DNA from: Halomonas sp. M20
Lineage (GTDB): Bacteria; Pseudomonadota; Gammaproteobacteria; Pseudomonadales; Halomonadaceae
Assembly (NCBI RefSeq): GCF_020622265.1
Contig: NZ_JACNMQ010000009.1
Location: 62,001 to 126,000 of the forward strand
DNA: 64,000 nucleotides
Direction: 5' to 3'
Positions 9,818 through 18,788 of this stretch are shown here, in pieces. Under the pieces are notes generated by a model that searched no databases, had not been told where the DNA came from, and saw only the letters and a list, made by a program, of their open reading frames with translations. Position 1 is the first letter of the stretch. Every line of letters starts with the position of its first letter. Made by a program: the position numbers and the translations under genes.

Positions 9818-11215
9818 TCACTCTAAAATCGTATTTTTCAGCTTGCGGGTCAATGTGTTGCGCCCCCAGCCCAACAACTCCGCCGCCTCTCCTTTTCGCC
9901 CACCGGTATGCTTGAGGGCGGATTCGATGAGAATACGCTCGAACTCCGATACCGCTTCACCGAGCAGGTGTGTATGCCCTGCGCTCAAGGTGCGATCGGC
10001 CCAGACGCGAAAGGCCTTGCGCCAATCCTCGCTCTCATACTCCAGGCTTTCCACATCACGCAGTTCTGCCGGCAGGTCGTCGATCAGGATTTCGCGTCCG
10101 GAGGCCATGACCGTCAGCCAGCGGCAGGTATTCTCCAACTGGCGCACATTGCCCGGCCAGGGCAGACGGGTGAGGTGCTCTTCGGTGGCCGGGGTCAATA
10201 CCTTGACCTCGATGGTGAGCTCCCGGGCCGCTTCCGCGAGAAAGTGCTGGGCCAAGCGGGGAATGTCTTCGCTACGCTCCGCCAGACGCGGCAGATGAAT
10301 GCGAATCACGTTGAGCCGGTGGAACAGATCTTCTCGAAAGCGCCCTTCCGCGGCCCGCTGCTCAAGAGGCTGGTGGGTGGCGGCAATGATGCGCACATTG
10401 ACTTTGACGGAGTGATGGCCACCGACACGATAGAACTCACCGTCTGCCAGCACCCGGAGCAAGCGGGTCTGGGTATCCGGTGGCATATCGCCGATCTCAT
10501 CGAGAAACAGCGTACCGCCATCCGCCTGCTCGAAGCGCCCCTGGCGCTGGGTAGTGGCGCCGGTGAAGGCGCCCTTTTCATGCCCGAACAGTTCGGATTC
10601 CATCAGCTCCTTGGGTATAGCCGCCATGTTCAAGGCGACGAAGGGCCGGGCCTTGCGTGGACTGTGCTGATGCAGAGCCTTGGCCACGCGCTCCTTGCCG
10701 GTGCCGGATTCGCCATTGATGAGCACGGTGATATGGGATTGCGCCAGGCGACCGATGGCGCGAAACACCTCCTGCATGGCCGGCGCCTCGCCGATGATCT
10801 CCGTTGCCAGCCGAGCAGGTGGGCTGGTCGGCGTACGGCGTTCCCGAGCATGCGCAATGGCCCGCCTCACCAGCGCCAGGGCGTCGTCGACATCGAAAGG
10901 TTTGGGCAAATACTCGAAGGCGCCGCCCTGGTAAGATGCTACTGCGCTGTCCAGATCAGAGTGCGCAGTCATCACGATCACCGGCAGATCCGGATGGGCC
11001 TGGCGAACCTGTGCCAACAGATCCAGACCATCGAGCCCCGGCATACGGATGTCGGTCAGCAGTACGTCCGGCGGATCACTCATCAGCGTATCGAGAGCAT
11101 GATCCGCGCGTTCGAAACTTTGAATCTCGATGTCCGGCTGGGCAAGCGCACGCTCCAGCACCCAGCGAATGCTGCGATCGTCGTCGATGATGACGACACG
11201 TGCCATCTCGGTCAT
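9818..11215 (-). CDS. glnG: Nitrogen regulation response regulator NtrC
   Basis: NtrC is the sigma54-dependent activator of nitrogen-limitation genes. This 465-residue protein has the three expected domains. The receiver (residues 5-120) carries the phospho-acceptor Asp in LLTDIRMPGLDG. The AAA+ core carries GESGTGKE and the sigma54-contacting GAFTGA loop. The Fis-type helix-turn-helix ends with AAELLGWGRNTLTRKLK. Its start overlaps the ntrB stop by four bases (ATGA), so the pair is translationally coupled. NtrC-type sites and a sigma54 promoter are visible upstream of glnA in the same neighbourhood. Confidence 0.97.
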   Translation of the reverse strand: MTEMARVVIIDDDRSIRWVLERALAQPDIEIQSFERADHALDTLMSDPPDVLLTDIRMPGLDGLDLLAQVRQAHPDLPVIVMTAHSDLDSAVASYQGGAFEYLPKPFDVDDALALVRRAIAHARERRTPTSPPARLATEIIGEAPAMQEVFRAIGRLAQSHITVLINGESGTGKERVAKALHQHSPRKARPFVALNMAAIPKELMESELFGHEKGAFTGATTQRQGRFEQADGGTLFLDEIGDMPPDTQTRLLRVLADGEFYRVGGHHSVKVNVRIIAATHQPLEQRAAEGRFREDLFHRLNVIRIHLPRLAERSEDIPRLAQHFLAEAARELTIEVKVLTPATEEHLTRLPWPGNVRQLENTCRWLTVMASGREILIDDLPAELRDVESLEYESEDWRKAFRVWADRTLSAGHTHLLGEAVSEFERILIESALKHTGGRKGEAAELLGWGRNTLTRKLKNTILE

Positions 11216-12276
11216 GGGGCCTCCACGAGTGAGTTGACGGCTGCGTCCAGGGGGATGAGCAGACGAAATTCGGTATGGCCAGACTGAGACTCGCTTTCAA
11301 TCAAGCCATGATGTTGTTGCAATATCGACTGAGCGATGGCCAACCCCAAACCACTGCCGTCGGCACGCCCCGAGACCATGGGGTAAAAGAGCGTGTCCCG
11401 TAAGCGCTCGGGAACCCCAGGTCCGTTGTCGATCACGGTGATTTCACAGACCAGCCGATGGCATTCGCTGCCAAGAGTAAACTGGCGTCTTGCCCGAGTG
11501 CGCAGCGTCAATCGCGGTGCTTCGCAGCGGCTCGATTCCATGGCCTGTACGGCGTTGCCCGCCACGTTGAGCAGCGCCTGGATCAGTTGGGCTTCGTCCC
11601 CGATCATCTCTGGCAGGCTGGGGTCGTAATCCCGCACATAATCGATACCCGCATGTTCCGCCAGAAGCAGGGTTCGCACCCGTTCCACGACCTTGTGGAT
11701 ATTCAAGGATTCGTGTCGGCAAGGGTAGTGGGGGCCCAACATACGGTCGACCAGATCCCGCAGTCGATCCACCTCCTCGATGATTACCTGGGTGTATTCA
11801 ACGAGCGCCGAATCCGGAAGATCGCGTTCAAGCAGCTGCGCCGCGCCGCGGATACCTCCCAACGGATTCTTGATCTCATGGGCCAGCCCCCTGGAGAGCA
11901 CCTTGACGGTTTTCTGGCGGGCGATGAGCGCCTCTTCTCGAGAGATTCTCAATAGCCGATCCCGAGGTTCGATTTCGAGCAGCAGTTCATCGTCACTCAA
12001 GGGGGTCGCCGTAAAATCGACGGTGACTGCTTCGCCGCTAACCAGCACGAGCCTCGCTTCCCGCTGGGTAAAGGAGTGAGCGGTCTTCATCGCCTTGACC
12101 AGCACCTCGGTCACGGCTGTATTGCCACCTATCAGGCTTTCGAGCCGCAAGCCTTTCACGCGACCAAGGCTGACCGCCAACAATGCCTCGGCCGCCGGAT
12201 TCATCCAATCGACGTTGAATGTTCCATCCAGGGTCATGACGGCAGTCGTCAGGTGTTCCAATAATCGTCGGTGCAT
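11212..12276 (-). CDS. glnL: Nitrogen regulation sensor kinase NtrB
   Basis: NtrB phosphorylates NtrC under nitrogen limitation and dephosphorylates it with PII under nitrogen excess. The protein has an N-terminal PAS-like domain (MTLDGTFNVDWMNPAAEALL), an H-box AHEIKNPLGGIRGAAQ with the phosphorylated His, an N-box DEAQLIQALLNVAGNAVQA, and a GSGLGLAIAQSIL G-box. I placed the start at the ATG at 12276 because GGAG stands seven bases upstream, giving 354 residues. An ATG at 12297 and a TTG at 12315 in the same frame are alternatives without clear ribosome sites. Confidence 0.95.
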   Translation of the reverse strand: MHRRLLEHLTTAVMTLDGTFNVDWMNPAAEALLAVSLGRVKGLRLESLIGGNTAVTEVLVKAMKTAHSFTQREARLVLVSGEAVTVDFTATPLSDDELLLEIEPRDRLLRISREEALIARQKTVKVLSRGLAHEIKNPLGGIRGAAQLLERDLPDSALVEYTQVIIEEVDRLRDLVDRMLGPHYPCRHESLNIHKVVERVRTLLLAEHAGIDYVRDYDPSLPEMIGDEAQLIQALLNVAGNAVQAMESSRCEAPRLTLRTRARRQFTLGSECHRLVCEITVIDNGPGVPERLRDTLFYPMVSGRADGSGLGLAIAQSILQQHHGLIESESQSGHTEFRLLIPLDAAVNSLVEAP

Positions 12277-12340
12277 CCTGCGCTCCGTAATGGTCATGCT
12301 TGTACGATGGTGCAAGCACTACTTTTGGAGTCGTTGAAAC

Positions 12341-12958
12341 TCAGTTACCGGTTTGATCTGGGGGCCGACCCGCAGGGTTGTTCGGATTCGATGGAAGATT
12401 GACGCTGGCCCGATGCACGTACAGCGTCACCGGGTCGCTGCGATGCCGCACATTGCCCTGAGCATCGAGCAGCTCCGCGCGCAAGGTATGCTCACCGCGA
12501 TTCAGGTTGCTGAGCATGAACACCTTTGTGTGCGTTGCCGATTGACTGACGTCACCGTCTTTCAACAAGCGGATGCGATGATCCTGGCGCAATTCAGGCT
12601 CCACCGCTATATCGATGATGATATCGCCAGCGTAACCGGTCTGCAGCGTATAACCGTCCTGGGGCGATAGAATGCCAAAGGTGGAATAAGGCATGAAGGG
12701 GCCACCAGGGACGTTTCGCGATGAGCGGGGAGCCGCTTGCTCCTCGGCTGCGGTTCCAGAGGCCTTTGAGGCGGAAGGTGCAGATTCTTGCGAAGGCACC
12801 ACCGTGAGGGATTCGAGCTTGATGCGCTGGCTATCCTGGCTGGGGGTATCGGTAAAGACGACATTGCCTTGAGCATCGAGGCTTCGATAAACCGTGGCCG
12901 CCTCGATCCCGCTAAAAGGCAAGCAACCTATGAATATGCAGGATAGAAAACGCCTCAT
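12341..12958 (-). CDS. Exported DUF4124-domain protein
   Basis: A 205-residue protein with a signal peptide (MRRFLSCIFIGCLPFSGIEA). A DUF4124 module follows immediately (TVYRSLDAQGNVVFTDTPSQ), then a low-complexity linker and a C-terminal beta-rich domain with LLKDGDVSQSATHTKVFMLS and NRGEHTLRAELLDAQGNV. Such proteins are commonly found between glnA and ntrB in Pseudomonas-like genomes, but their role is not known. The ATG at 12958 is preceded by GAGGAA. It probably acts in the periplasm. It lies between the glnA terminator and ntrB and may be co-transcribed with ntrBC. Confidence 0.85.
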   Translation of the reverse strand: MRRFLSCIFIGCLPFSGIEAATVYRSLDAQGNVVFTDTPSQDSQRIKLESLTVVPSQESAPSASKASGTAAEEQAAPRSSRNVPGGPFMPYSTFGILSPQDGYTLQTGYAGDIIIDIAVEPELRQDHRIRLLKDGDVSQSATHTKVFMLSNLNRGEHTLRAELLDAQGNVRHRSDPVTLYVHRASVNLPSNPNNPAGRPPDQTGN

Positions 12959-13013
12959 GATAGCTTCCTCGGTGATCCTTGCCACAAGTATGCGCCGCAT
13001 CTCGAAGTGACGT

Positions 13014-13039
13014 AAAAAAGGGCTCCCGTGGGAGCCCTT
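13014..13039 (-). terminator. Terminator of glnA
   Basis: On the minus strand AAGGGCTCCC and GGGAGCCCTT form a tight hairpin followed by six T. It lies 67 bp past the glnA stop and separates glnA from the DUF4124-ntrBC genes. Confidence 0.88.
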
Positions 13040-13105
13040 GCTTCTTATATCTTATCGGCCGCTTGCCTGGCATCTGTAACAAGCAGCTTTATCACGCGGC
13101 TGTCA

Positions 13106-14515
13106 TCAGCAGCTGTAGTACATGTCGAACTCGAGCGGGTGCGTGGCCATGCGCAGACGCTGCACGTCCTCACCGATCACCTCGATGTAGGCATCGATCA
13201 TGTCATCGGTGAACACTCCGCCTTCGGTAAGAAAGGCACGGTCCTGGTCCAGACACTCAAGGGCCTGCTCAAGACTCGTCGCCACGGTGGGTACGGACTT
13301 GCCCTCTTCCGGCGGCAGATCGTAGAGATTCTTGTCCATGGCATCGCCGGGATGGATCTTGTTCTTGATACCGTCTAGACCCGCCATCAACAGCGCCGCA
13401 AACGAGAGATAAGGGTTGGCGACCGGATCCGGGAAGCGTGTCTCTACCCGCTTGCCCTTGGGGCTGGCGGTATAGGGAATACGAATCGAGGCGCTGCGAT
13501 TGCGCGCCGAATAGGCCAGCATTACCGGCGCCTCGAAGCCTGGCACCAGACGCTTGTAGGAGTTGGTCGCCGGATTGGTAAAGGCGTTCAGGGCCCGAGC
13601 GTGCTTGATGACGCCCCCGATGTAGTAAAGCGCCATCTCGGAGAGTCCGGCGTACTCGTCACCGGCGAACATGTTCTCGCCATCCTTCCAGAAGGACTGA
13701 TGGATGTGCATGCCGGAGCCGTTGTCGCCCACCAGCGGCTTGGGCATGAAGGTGGCCGTCTTGCCGTAGGCGTGGGCCACGTTATGAATGACGTACTTCA
13801 TCTCCTGAACTTCATCGGCCTTCTTGACCAGCGTATTGAACTTTACGCCGATCTCGTTCTGGCCGGCATTGGCCACCTCGTGGTGATGCACCTCCACGGA
13901 CTGGCCAATCGCCTCCAGGGTGTTACACATGGCACTGCGGATGTCGTGATGGGAGTCTACCGGTGGAACCGGAAAGTAGCCGCCCTTGACCCGGGGTCGA
14001 TGGCCGAGGTTGCCGCCCTCGACGCTAGTGGAGTCCGTGGCCCAGGCCCCCTCTTCCGAGGAAATGCGAAACATCGATCCTTGAATATCGTTTTTCCAGT
14101 GCACCTCGTCAAAGATGAAGAACTCCGGCTCCGGGCCGAAGAAGGCGGTATCGCCCAGTCCGGTACTGGCAAGATACGCTTCGGCGCGCTTAGCGATGGA
14201 ACGAGGATCGCGCTCATACCCCTGCATGGTGGCGGGCTCAATGATATCGCAGCGCAGTATCAGGGTGGCATCTTCAGTGAACGGGTCGAGAAAGCCCGAG
14301 CCATCTTCCGGGCGCAGGATCATGTCGGATTCATTGATTCCCTTCCAACCAGAAATAGAAGAACCATCGAACATCTGGCCATTTTCGAAAAATTCGTCAT
14401 CGACGGCACTGGCGGGAATGGTGACATGCTGCTCTTTACCCCGTGTATCGGTAAAGCGCAGATCGACCCAGCGAATGCTGTGCTCTTCCATCAGGGCGAG
14501 AGTCTTTTCTGACAT
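13106..14515 (-). CDS. glnA: Glutamine synthetase type I
   Basis: This enzyme makes glutamine from glutamate, ammonia and ATP and is the main ammonia-assimilation step. The 469-residue length equals the E. coli enzyme. Motifs seen include [12 protein letters not shown] near residue 50, the ATP-binding [16 protein letters not shown] and NRSASIRIP. The loop [12 protein letters not shown] carries the Tyr that is adenylylated in GSI-beta enzymes, so it is probably under GlnE control. The ATG at 14515 follows GGAGAA. A sigma54 promoter and two NtrC-type sites lie upstream, and ntrBC follow downstream. Confidence 0.98.
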   Translation of the reverse strand: MSEKTLALMEEHSIRWVDLRFTDTRGKEQHVTIPASAVDDEFFENGQMFDGSSISGWKGINESDMILRPEDGSGFLDPFTEDATLILRCDIIEPATMQGYERDPRSIAKRAEAYLASTGLGDTAFFGPEPEFFIFDEVHWKNDIQGSMFRISSEEGAWATDSTSVEGGNLGHRPRVKGGYFPVPPVDSHHDIRSAMCNTLEAIGQSVEVHHHEVANAGQNEIGVKFNTLVKKADEVQEMKYVIHNVAHAYGKTATFMPKPLVGDNGSGMHIHQSFWKDGENMFAGDEYAGLSEMALYYIGGVIKHARALNAFTNPATNSYKRLVPGFEAPVMLAYSARNRSASIRIPYTASPKGKRVETRFPDPVANPYLSFAALLMAGLDGIKNKIHPGDAMDKNLYDLPPEEGKSVPTVATSLEQALECLDQDRAFLTEGGVFTDDMIDAYIEVIGEDVQRLRMATHPLEFDMYYSC

Positions 14516-14620
14516 GGTTTTCTCCACAAGGTGAACATTAAATTCGAATCGGTAAAAATCGCATCGTTTTAGCATGCCGCGCTATTGATTGCCCACGACA
14601 GACTCTTTCCATCAGTTAAT

Positions 14621-14637
14621 AGCAAAAGATGGGCCAA
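14621..14637 (-). promoter_or_regulatory. glnA: Sigma54 promoter of glnA
   Basis: On the minus strand the sequence is TTGGCCCATCTTTTGCT. The GG and GC elements are separated by exactly ten bases, and TGGC-N7-TTGC matches the sigma54 -24/-12 consensus. The predicted start is near 14610, about 95 bases before the glnA ATG. Confidence 0.82.
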
Positions 14638-14765
14638 ATATACCTAGCAAAACTTTCCCTTTAAACAGTCACCTGATTTCACTGAAAATAATTTTAACTC
14701 ATCGAAAAAATCAACAACTCATCATGGCGTTGTACGCCACGCTGTGCGCTTTGGAAAACAATACG

Positions 14766-14782
14766 CGCACCATCCGAGTGCA
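14766..14782 (-). promoter_or_regulatory. NtrC binding site 1 upstream of glnA
   Basis: Read on the minus strand, TGCACTCGGATGGTGCG has the NtrC form GCAC-N5-TGGTGC without mismatch in the conserved bases. It is centred about 164 bases upstream of the predicted start, an enhancer position. Confidence 0.78.
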
Positions 14783-14795
14783 TGTCTTGTTTTCT

Positions 14796-14812
14796 CGCCC
14801 CATTCTGGTGCC
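14796..14812 (-). promoter_or_regulatory. NtrC binding site 2 upstream of glnA
   Basis: Read on the minus strand, GGCACCAGAATGGGGCG fits GCAC-N5-TGGTGC with one mismatch. Its centre is 30 bp from site 1, about three helical turns, similar to the spacing of the paired sites at enteric glnA. Confidence 0.65.
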
Positions 14813-15074
14813 TTACGTGATTTGGCCGCAACGGGCTCGATAATGATTAATCAACTCAACCGATTAAGCGTGAAAAAACCATGCGCTAACCATGTTGAAA
14901 TCAGCCGGTCAATACATTGATACGCTATGAAAACAAAAGATACTATTTATTACATAAAAACTGGCGTCTAGTAATCGCTGACATGAGTGACTGCATGACA
15001 TTTATTGCGTGACTCAAAAATTCAAGTCGCTGACGCGGCAAACGACCAGCCAACAGAGTTGGGTCACCCTGACA

Positions 15075-15650
15075 ATGAATTATTTTTGCATCATCATCGA
15101 CTCTCAACGTGGCCACTCACGCCTGGACAGGTGTTTGGAAGCTGTTACGCACGCAGTCAATACGATCAACAGTCCAGTGGATATCATCGTACTCGTTGAC
15201 AAGGTTCGAACGCGCCACGCCATATTGGCCGACCGTCATAATGCACAATTGGTAGAGCGCTGTGCCGATACTCGAGGACAGCGTTACAACGCTTGTGCCA
15301 ACCGGACCCAGGCCAGCACCCTGGTATTCATCGATCCTTTGGTGGAGCTACCCGCGGGCTGGCTGGCCTGGGCGGAGCGCGCCATGTTCGAGCGCGCCTG
15401 GGATGCCGTGGCCTTGACAATGATCAGCACCACGAAGCTTCCCTGGCTGACGCGTTTTTTGAGCTCCGGCAGCGACACCCTCGCCCTAAGCGTCAAACGC
15501 CAATGGTTCGAGCGCGTAGGCGGCTTCGACGTCGAGCGGGAACAAGGCATCGAAAGCGATCTTCTACTGCGTCTAGCTGCTTGTAACGCCCGGGTGATGC
15601 ACCGGGCACCTGAAGTCAGTCAAGCAACCAGCAGCGAGTTGCGCCAATGA
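15075..15650 (+). CDS. Family 2 glycosyltransferase-like protein with altered catalytic motif
   Basis: A 191-residue protein resembling short GT-A glycosyltransferases of family 2. The stretch RGQRYNACANRTQASTLVFI corresponds to the family segment that ends in the metal-binding aspartates. WFERVGGFDVE corresponds to the acceptor-side GGFD motif. Where active members usually have H-A-D followed by T, this protein has D-P-L-V, so the canonical metal-binding Asp is missing. I prefer the ATG at 15075 because the GT fold begins there; a GTG at 15009 in the same frame would add 22 residues. It overlaps the next gene by four bases, so both are probably made together. Substrate unknown. Confidence 0.62.
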   Translation: MNYFCIIIDSQRGHSRLDRCLEAVTHAVNTINSPVDIIVLVDKVRTRHAILADRHNAQLVERCADTRGQRYNACANRTQASTLVFIDPLVELPAGWLAWAERAMFERAWDAVALTMISTTKLPWLTRFLSSGSDTLALSVKRQWFERVGGFDVEREQGIESDLLLRLAACNARVMHRAPEVSQATSSELRQ

Positions 15651-16624
15651 ATGCTCTCGGGTTGGCTCAGGATCTGGCGCAGCGCCTGCGCGGTCATTGG
15701 CGACGCACACTGTTGGAGCCGGGTCGCGGGCAGCGCGTGTTATTGCATTTGCCTCAAGTACTTGCAAGCGAGACCGAGGCACGCTTACCCCATTGCGCGC
15801 CCTGGAGCCTTGGGCCATCGAGTTTCGAAAACTTGCTTATTACGCTCAACGGTGTCGCAGGTATGGTCAACCTTTCCACCGCGCTTACGCCTCACGCCGA
15901 GCAACATCCCAGCATAAGCCTGACCTTCGACACCCCCTGGCGCCATGATATCGAAAATGCGACCGGCTTACTCGATCATTACGCTATCCCCGCAAGTATC
16001 TTCATCACGTCGGCACCGACACAGGATACGGGGCTGTGGCGCAAGCTGATTGGCGATGCACTATGGCAAAGACACTCCTTCAGGCGGGTTCGAGACACCA
16101 TGGGAGACGCGGGACTGCCACTACCACCCAAACCCCCCAGTCATCCAAATCATGCCTATAGCCGCGCACTGCTGCACTACTTCCTGCAACTTGCCGATAC
16201 CGATTCAAAGCGCTTGTGCCAGGTAAGTGACCATCTGCTGGGCATTCTCGATCATTCACTGCAACCGATCGACCCCTTTAGCGCGCGACGCCTGGAGAGT
16301 AGCGGGTTGTTCCGCTTCGGCGCCGGCGGATTTCGTTATACCGAGCAGGATGACGGCGGGCTCTACCAACAGTTGCGCCGTTCTCGCAGAATGCTGGCCA
16401 CGCTTTGCCGTGACCCGCTACCGACTATCGCCTTCACCGGCGAGCCCCCCTCCTTGCATAGCCGGCGAATGCTACAGCGCGCAGGCGTAACCTCAGCGGT
16501 GTTCGATACAGAAGGCTGGCTGACACAGCGCAGCAATCCGCTGGCGCTTCCGCGCATTAACGTCAACCAAACGCTGGCTCAGAGCCCAGGGCGTCTCTTC
16601 GATCATCTACTAGGCTTTTTATAG
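15647..16624 (+). CDS. NodB-like polysaccharide deacetylase homologue lacking metal ligands
   Basis: A 325-residue protein that keeps the frame of the NodB fold: SLTFDTPWRHDIENATGLLD and HYAIPASIFITS match the TFDD motif and the following IPATFFV strand. The second Asp of TFDD is Thr here. The region where the two metal-binding His residues (HTxxH) are expected reads FRFGAGGFRYTEQ, with none of them. It is therefore probably not a conventional zinc-dependent deacetylase. No signal peptide is seen, so a cytoplasmic location is likely. Coupled by an ATGA overlap to the GT2-like gene. A role in cell-surface glycan is only suggested by the folds. Confidence 0.62.
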   Translation: MNALGLAQDLAQRLRGHWRRTLLEPGRGQRVLLHLPQVLASETEARLPHCAPWSLGPSSFENLLITLNGVAGMVNLSTALTPHAEQHPSISLTFDTPWRHDIENATGLLDHYAIPASIFITSAPTQDTGLWRKLIGDALWQRHSFRRVRDTMGDAGLPLPPKPPSHPNHAYSRALLHYFLQLADTDSKRLCQVSDHLLGILDHSLQPIDPFSARRLESSGLFRFGAGGFRYTEQDDGGLYQQLRRSRRMLATLCRDPLPTIAFTGEPPSLHSRRMLQRAGVTSAVFDTEGWLTQRSNPLALPRINVNQTLAQSPGRLFDHLLGFL

Positions 16625-16786
16625 GCTACGCCCCAGCGGTTCTGAAAAAAGGGGCCAAGGCCATCGAAAAGCGCGTCGACAGAACGTGAAACCGGCGCCA
16701 GCCGGCAAAATCCGCGGGATAAGGTAGCCGCCGGGCACCACTAGCCACTATAATGCGCCCCCTATTTCCCCCAGCAGGATCCCGTC

Positions 16787-18613
16787 GTGATCGAGAAACT
16801 TCGCAACATTGCCATCATTGCTCACGTCGACCACGGCAAGACCACTCTGGTCGACAAACTCTTGAGTCAGTCCGGTACCCTGGATCGCAAGGCCGAAGGC
16901 CAGGAGCGCGTCATGGACTCCAACGACCAGGAGAAGGAACGCGGTATCACCATCCTGGCGAAGAACACGGCGATCCGCTGGCAGGCACCCGACGAACAAA
17001 TCTATCATATCAATATCGTCGACACCCCCGGGCACGCGGATTTCGGCGGCGAAGTCGAACGCGTCATGTCGATGGTCGACTCTGTGCTGCTGCTGGTCGA
17101 TGCGGTCGACGGTCCCATGCCCCAGACACGCTTCGTCACACAGAAAGCCTTCGATCAAGGCTTGAAGCCTATCGTGGTAGTCAACAAGATCGACCGCCCG
17201 GGGGCCCGTCCGGACTGGGTCATCGATCAGATCTTCGATCTGTTCGACAACCTGGGGGCAAGCGATGAACAGCTCGACTTCCCGATCATCTACTGCTCCG
17301 CATTGAACGGCATTGCCGGCCCGGACCCCGAGGAACTGGCCGATGATATGACGCCGATGTTCCAGTCCATCGTCGATATCGTCGAACCGCCCAAGGTCGA
17401 GCGTGACGGCACCTTTCAGATGCAGATCTCGGCACTCGACTACAACAGCTACGTGGGCGTCATAGGCCTGGGCCGTATCAAGCGCGGCAATGTACGTCCC
17501 GGTCAGCAGGTCAGTGTGATCTCGCGCCACGGCGATACCCGCAAGGGCAAGATCGGCCAGGTAATGACGCACATGGGGCTTGAGCGTGTGCAGACCGATC
17601 AAGCCGACGCCGGCGACATCATCTGCATCACCGGCATCGACGATCTGGCGATTTCCGATACCTTGTGCGATCCGGCCGCTCCTGAAGCCTTGCCGGCACT
17701 GACCATCGACGAACCCACGGTTTCCATGACCTTTCAGGTCAACGATTCACCCTTTGCCGGCCGCGATGGCAAGTACGTCACCAGCCGCAATATCAAGGAC
17801 CGTCTTGACCAGGAGCTGATACACAATGTCGCGTTGCGCGTCGAGCAGGGTGACTCTCCGGAGAAGTTCAAGGTCTCCGGCCGGGGTGAACTGCACCTAT
17901 CGGTGCTGATCGAGACCATGCGTCGTGAAGGCTACGAGCTGGCCGTGGGCCGTCCGGAGGTCATCATTCGGGAAGTCGACGGCGTCAAGCAAGAGCCCTA
18001 CGAAGAGGTCATCATCGACTGCGAAGAGCAGCATCAGGGCGCCATCATGGAGGAGCTCGGCTATCGCAAGGGCGAGATGACCAACATGAACCCGGATGGC
18101 AAGGGCCGGGTGCGTTTGGACTTCATCATCCCGGCACGAGGCCTGATCGGTTTCCGGGGCCAGTTCCTGACCCTGACCTCCGGTACCGGCATTCTCACCA
18201 GCCGCTTCGATCATTATGGGCCGCTCAAGCCCGATGCTTCCATCGAACGGCGTAATGGCGTATTGGTGTCGATGGTCGATGGCAAGGCACTGGCTTATGC
18301 ATTGTTTACGCTGCAGGAGCGGGGCAAGCTGATCGTCGATCACGGCACCGAGGTCTACGAGGGTATGCTGATAGGTATCAACAACCGCGCCAGCGACATG
18401 ACGGTCAACCCCACCAAGGGCAAGAAGCTCGACAACATGCGCGCCTCGGGCAACGACGAGAACATCGTGCTGACGCCGCCGGTAAGATTCTCGCTGGAGC
18501 AGGCCATCGAGTTTCTCGATGACGATGAGCTGGTCGAGGTCACCCCGAACCATATCCGCTTGCGCAAGAAGCACCTCAAGGAAAACGAACGCAAGCGCGC
18601 CAACAAGAACTGA
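16787..18613 (+). CDS. typA: Ribosome-associated GTPase TypA/BipA
   Basis: TypA/BipA is a translational GTPase that binds the 70S ribosome and helps late 50S assembly, especially in cold or stress. The 608-residue length is usual. The G motifs are clear: AHVDHGKTT (G1), ERGITI (G2), [11 protein letters not shown] (G3) and [12 protein letters not shown] (G4). The C-terminal region contains [15 protein letters not shown], typical of the family. Translation starts at a GTG (16787) following AGGAT. A terminator follows 26 bp after the stop, so the gene is monocistronic or ends the preceding unit. Confidence 0.97.
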   Translation: MIEKLRNIAIIAHVDHGKTTLVDKLLSQSGTLDRKAEGQERVMDSNDQEKERGITILAKNTAIRWQAPDEQIYHINIVDTPGHADFGGEVERVMSMVDSVLLLVDAVDGPMPQTRFVTQKAFDQGLKPIVVVNKIDRPGARPDWVIDQIFDLFDNLGASDEQLDFPIIYCSALNGIAGPDPEELADDMTPMFQSIVDIVEPPKVERDGTFQMQISALDYNSYVGVIGLGRIKRGNVRPGQQVSVISRHGDTRKGKIGQVMTHMGLERVQTDQADAGDIICITGIDDLAISDTLCDPAAPEALPALTIDEPTVSMTFQVNDSPFAGRDGKYVTSRNIKDRLDQELIHNVALRVEQGDSPEKFKVSGRGELHLSVLIETMRREGYELAVGRPEVIIREVDGVKQEPYEEVIIDCEEQHQGAIMEELGYRKGEMTNMNPDGKGRVRLDFIIPARGLIGFRGQFLTLTSGTGILTSRFDHYGPLKPDASIERRNGVLVSMVDGKALAYALFTLQERGKLIVDHGTEVYEGMLIGINNRASDMTVNPTKGKKLDNMRASGNDENIVLTPPVRFSLEQAIEFLDDDELVEVTPNHIRLRKKHLKENERKRANKN

Positions 18614-18639
18614 TTTAGTATTTGTTCATGCGTTTTCCG

Positions 18640-18665
18640 GCCCGCCTTCATCGGCGGGCTTTTTG
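18640..18665 (+). terminator. Terminator of typA
   Basis: GCCCGCC and GGCGGGC form a stem around a six-base loop, followed by five T. Confidence 0.88.
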
Positions 18666-18788
18666 ATGGGTAATTCCCGCGTTAACCCACGCTTACCCAA
18701 GAAGCGTTATGCTATAGCCGTCATGATGTCCGGGGCAGTGGATGCGCGAGCTCAACTGCCACCCTGCTATTAGCCAGTAAGGCCTGCC

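Larger units (their letters stand above)
14516..15074. other. Intergenic control region between glnA and the GT2-like gene
   Basis: This 559-bp gap contains the glnA leader, its sigma54 promoter and two NtrC-type sites, described separately. The stretch from 14830 to 15010 is noticeably AT-rich and probably holds the promoter of the rightward gene pair. I see no protein gene in it. Confidence 0.6.

Noticed and set aside
14589-14843. 84-codon plus-strand frame in the glnA control region
   Set aside because: It runs across the sigma54 promoter and NtrC sites, has no ribosome site and no protein character.
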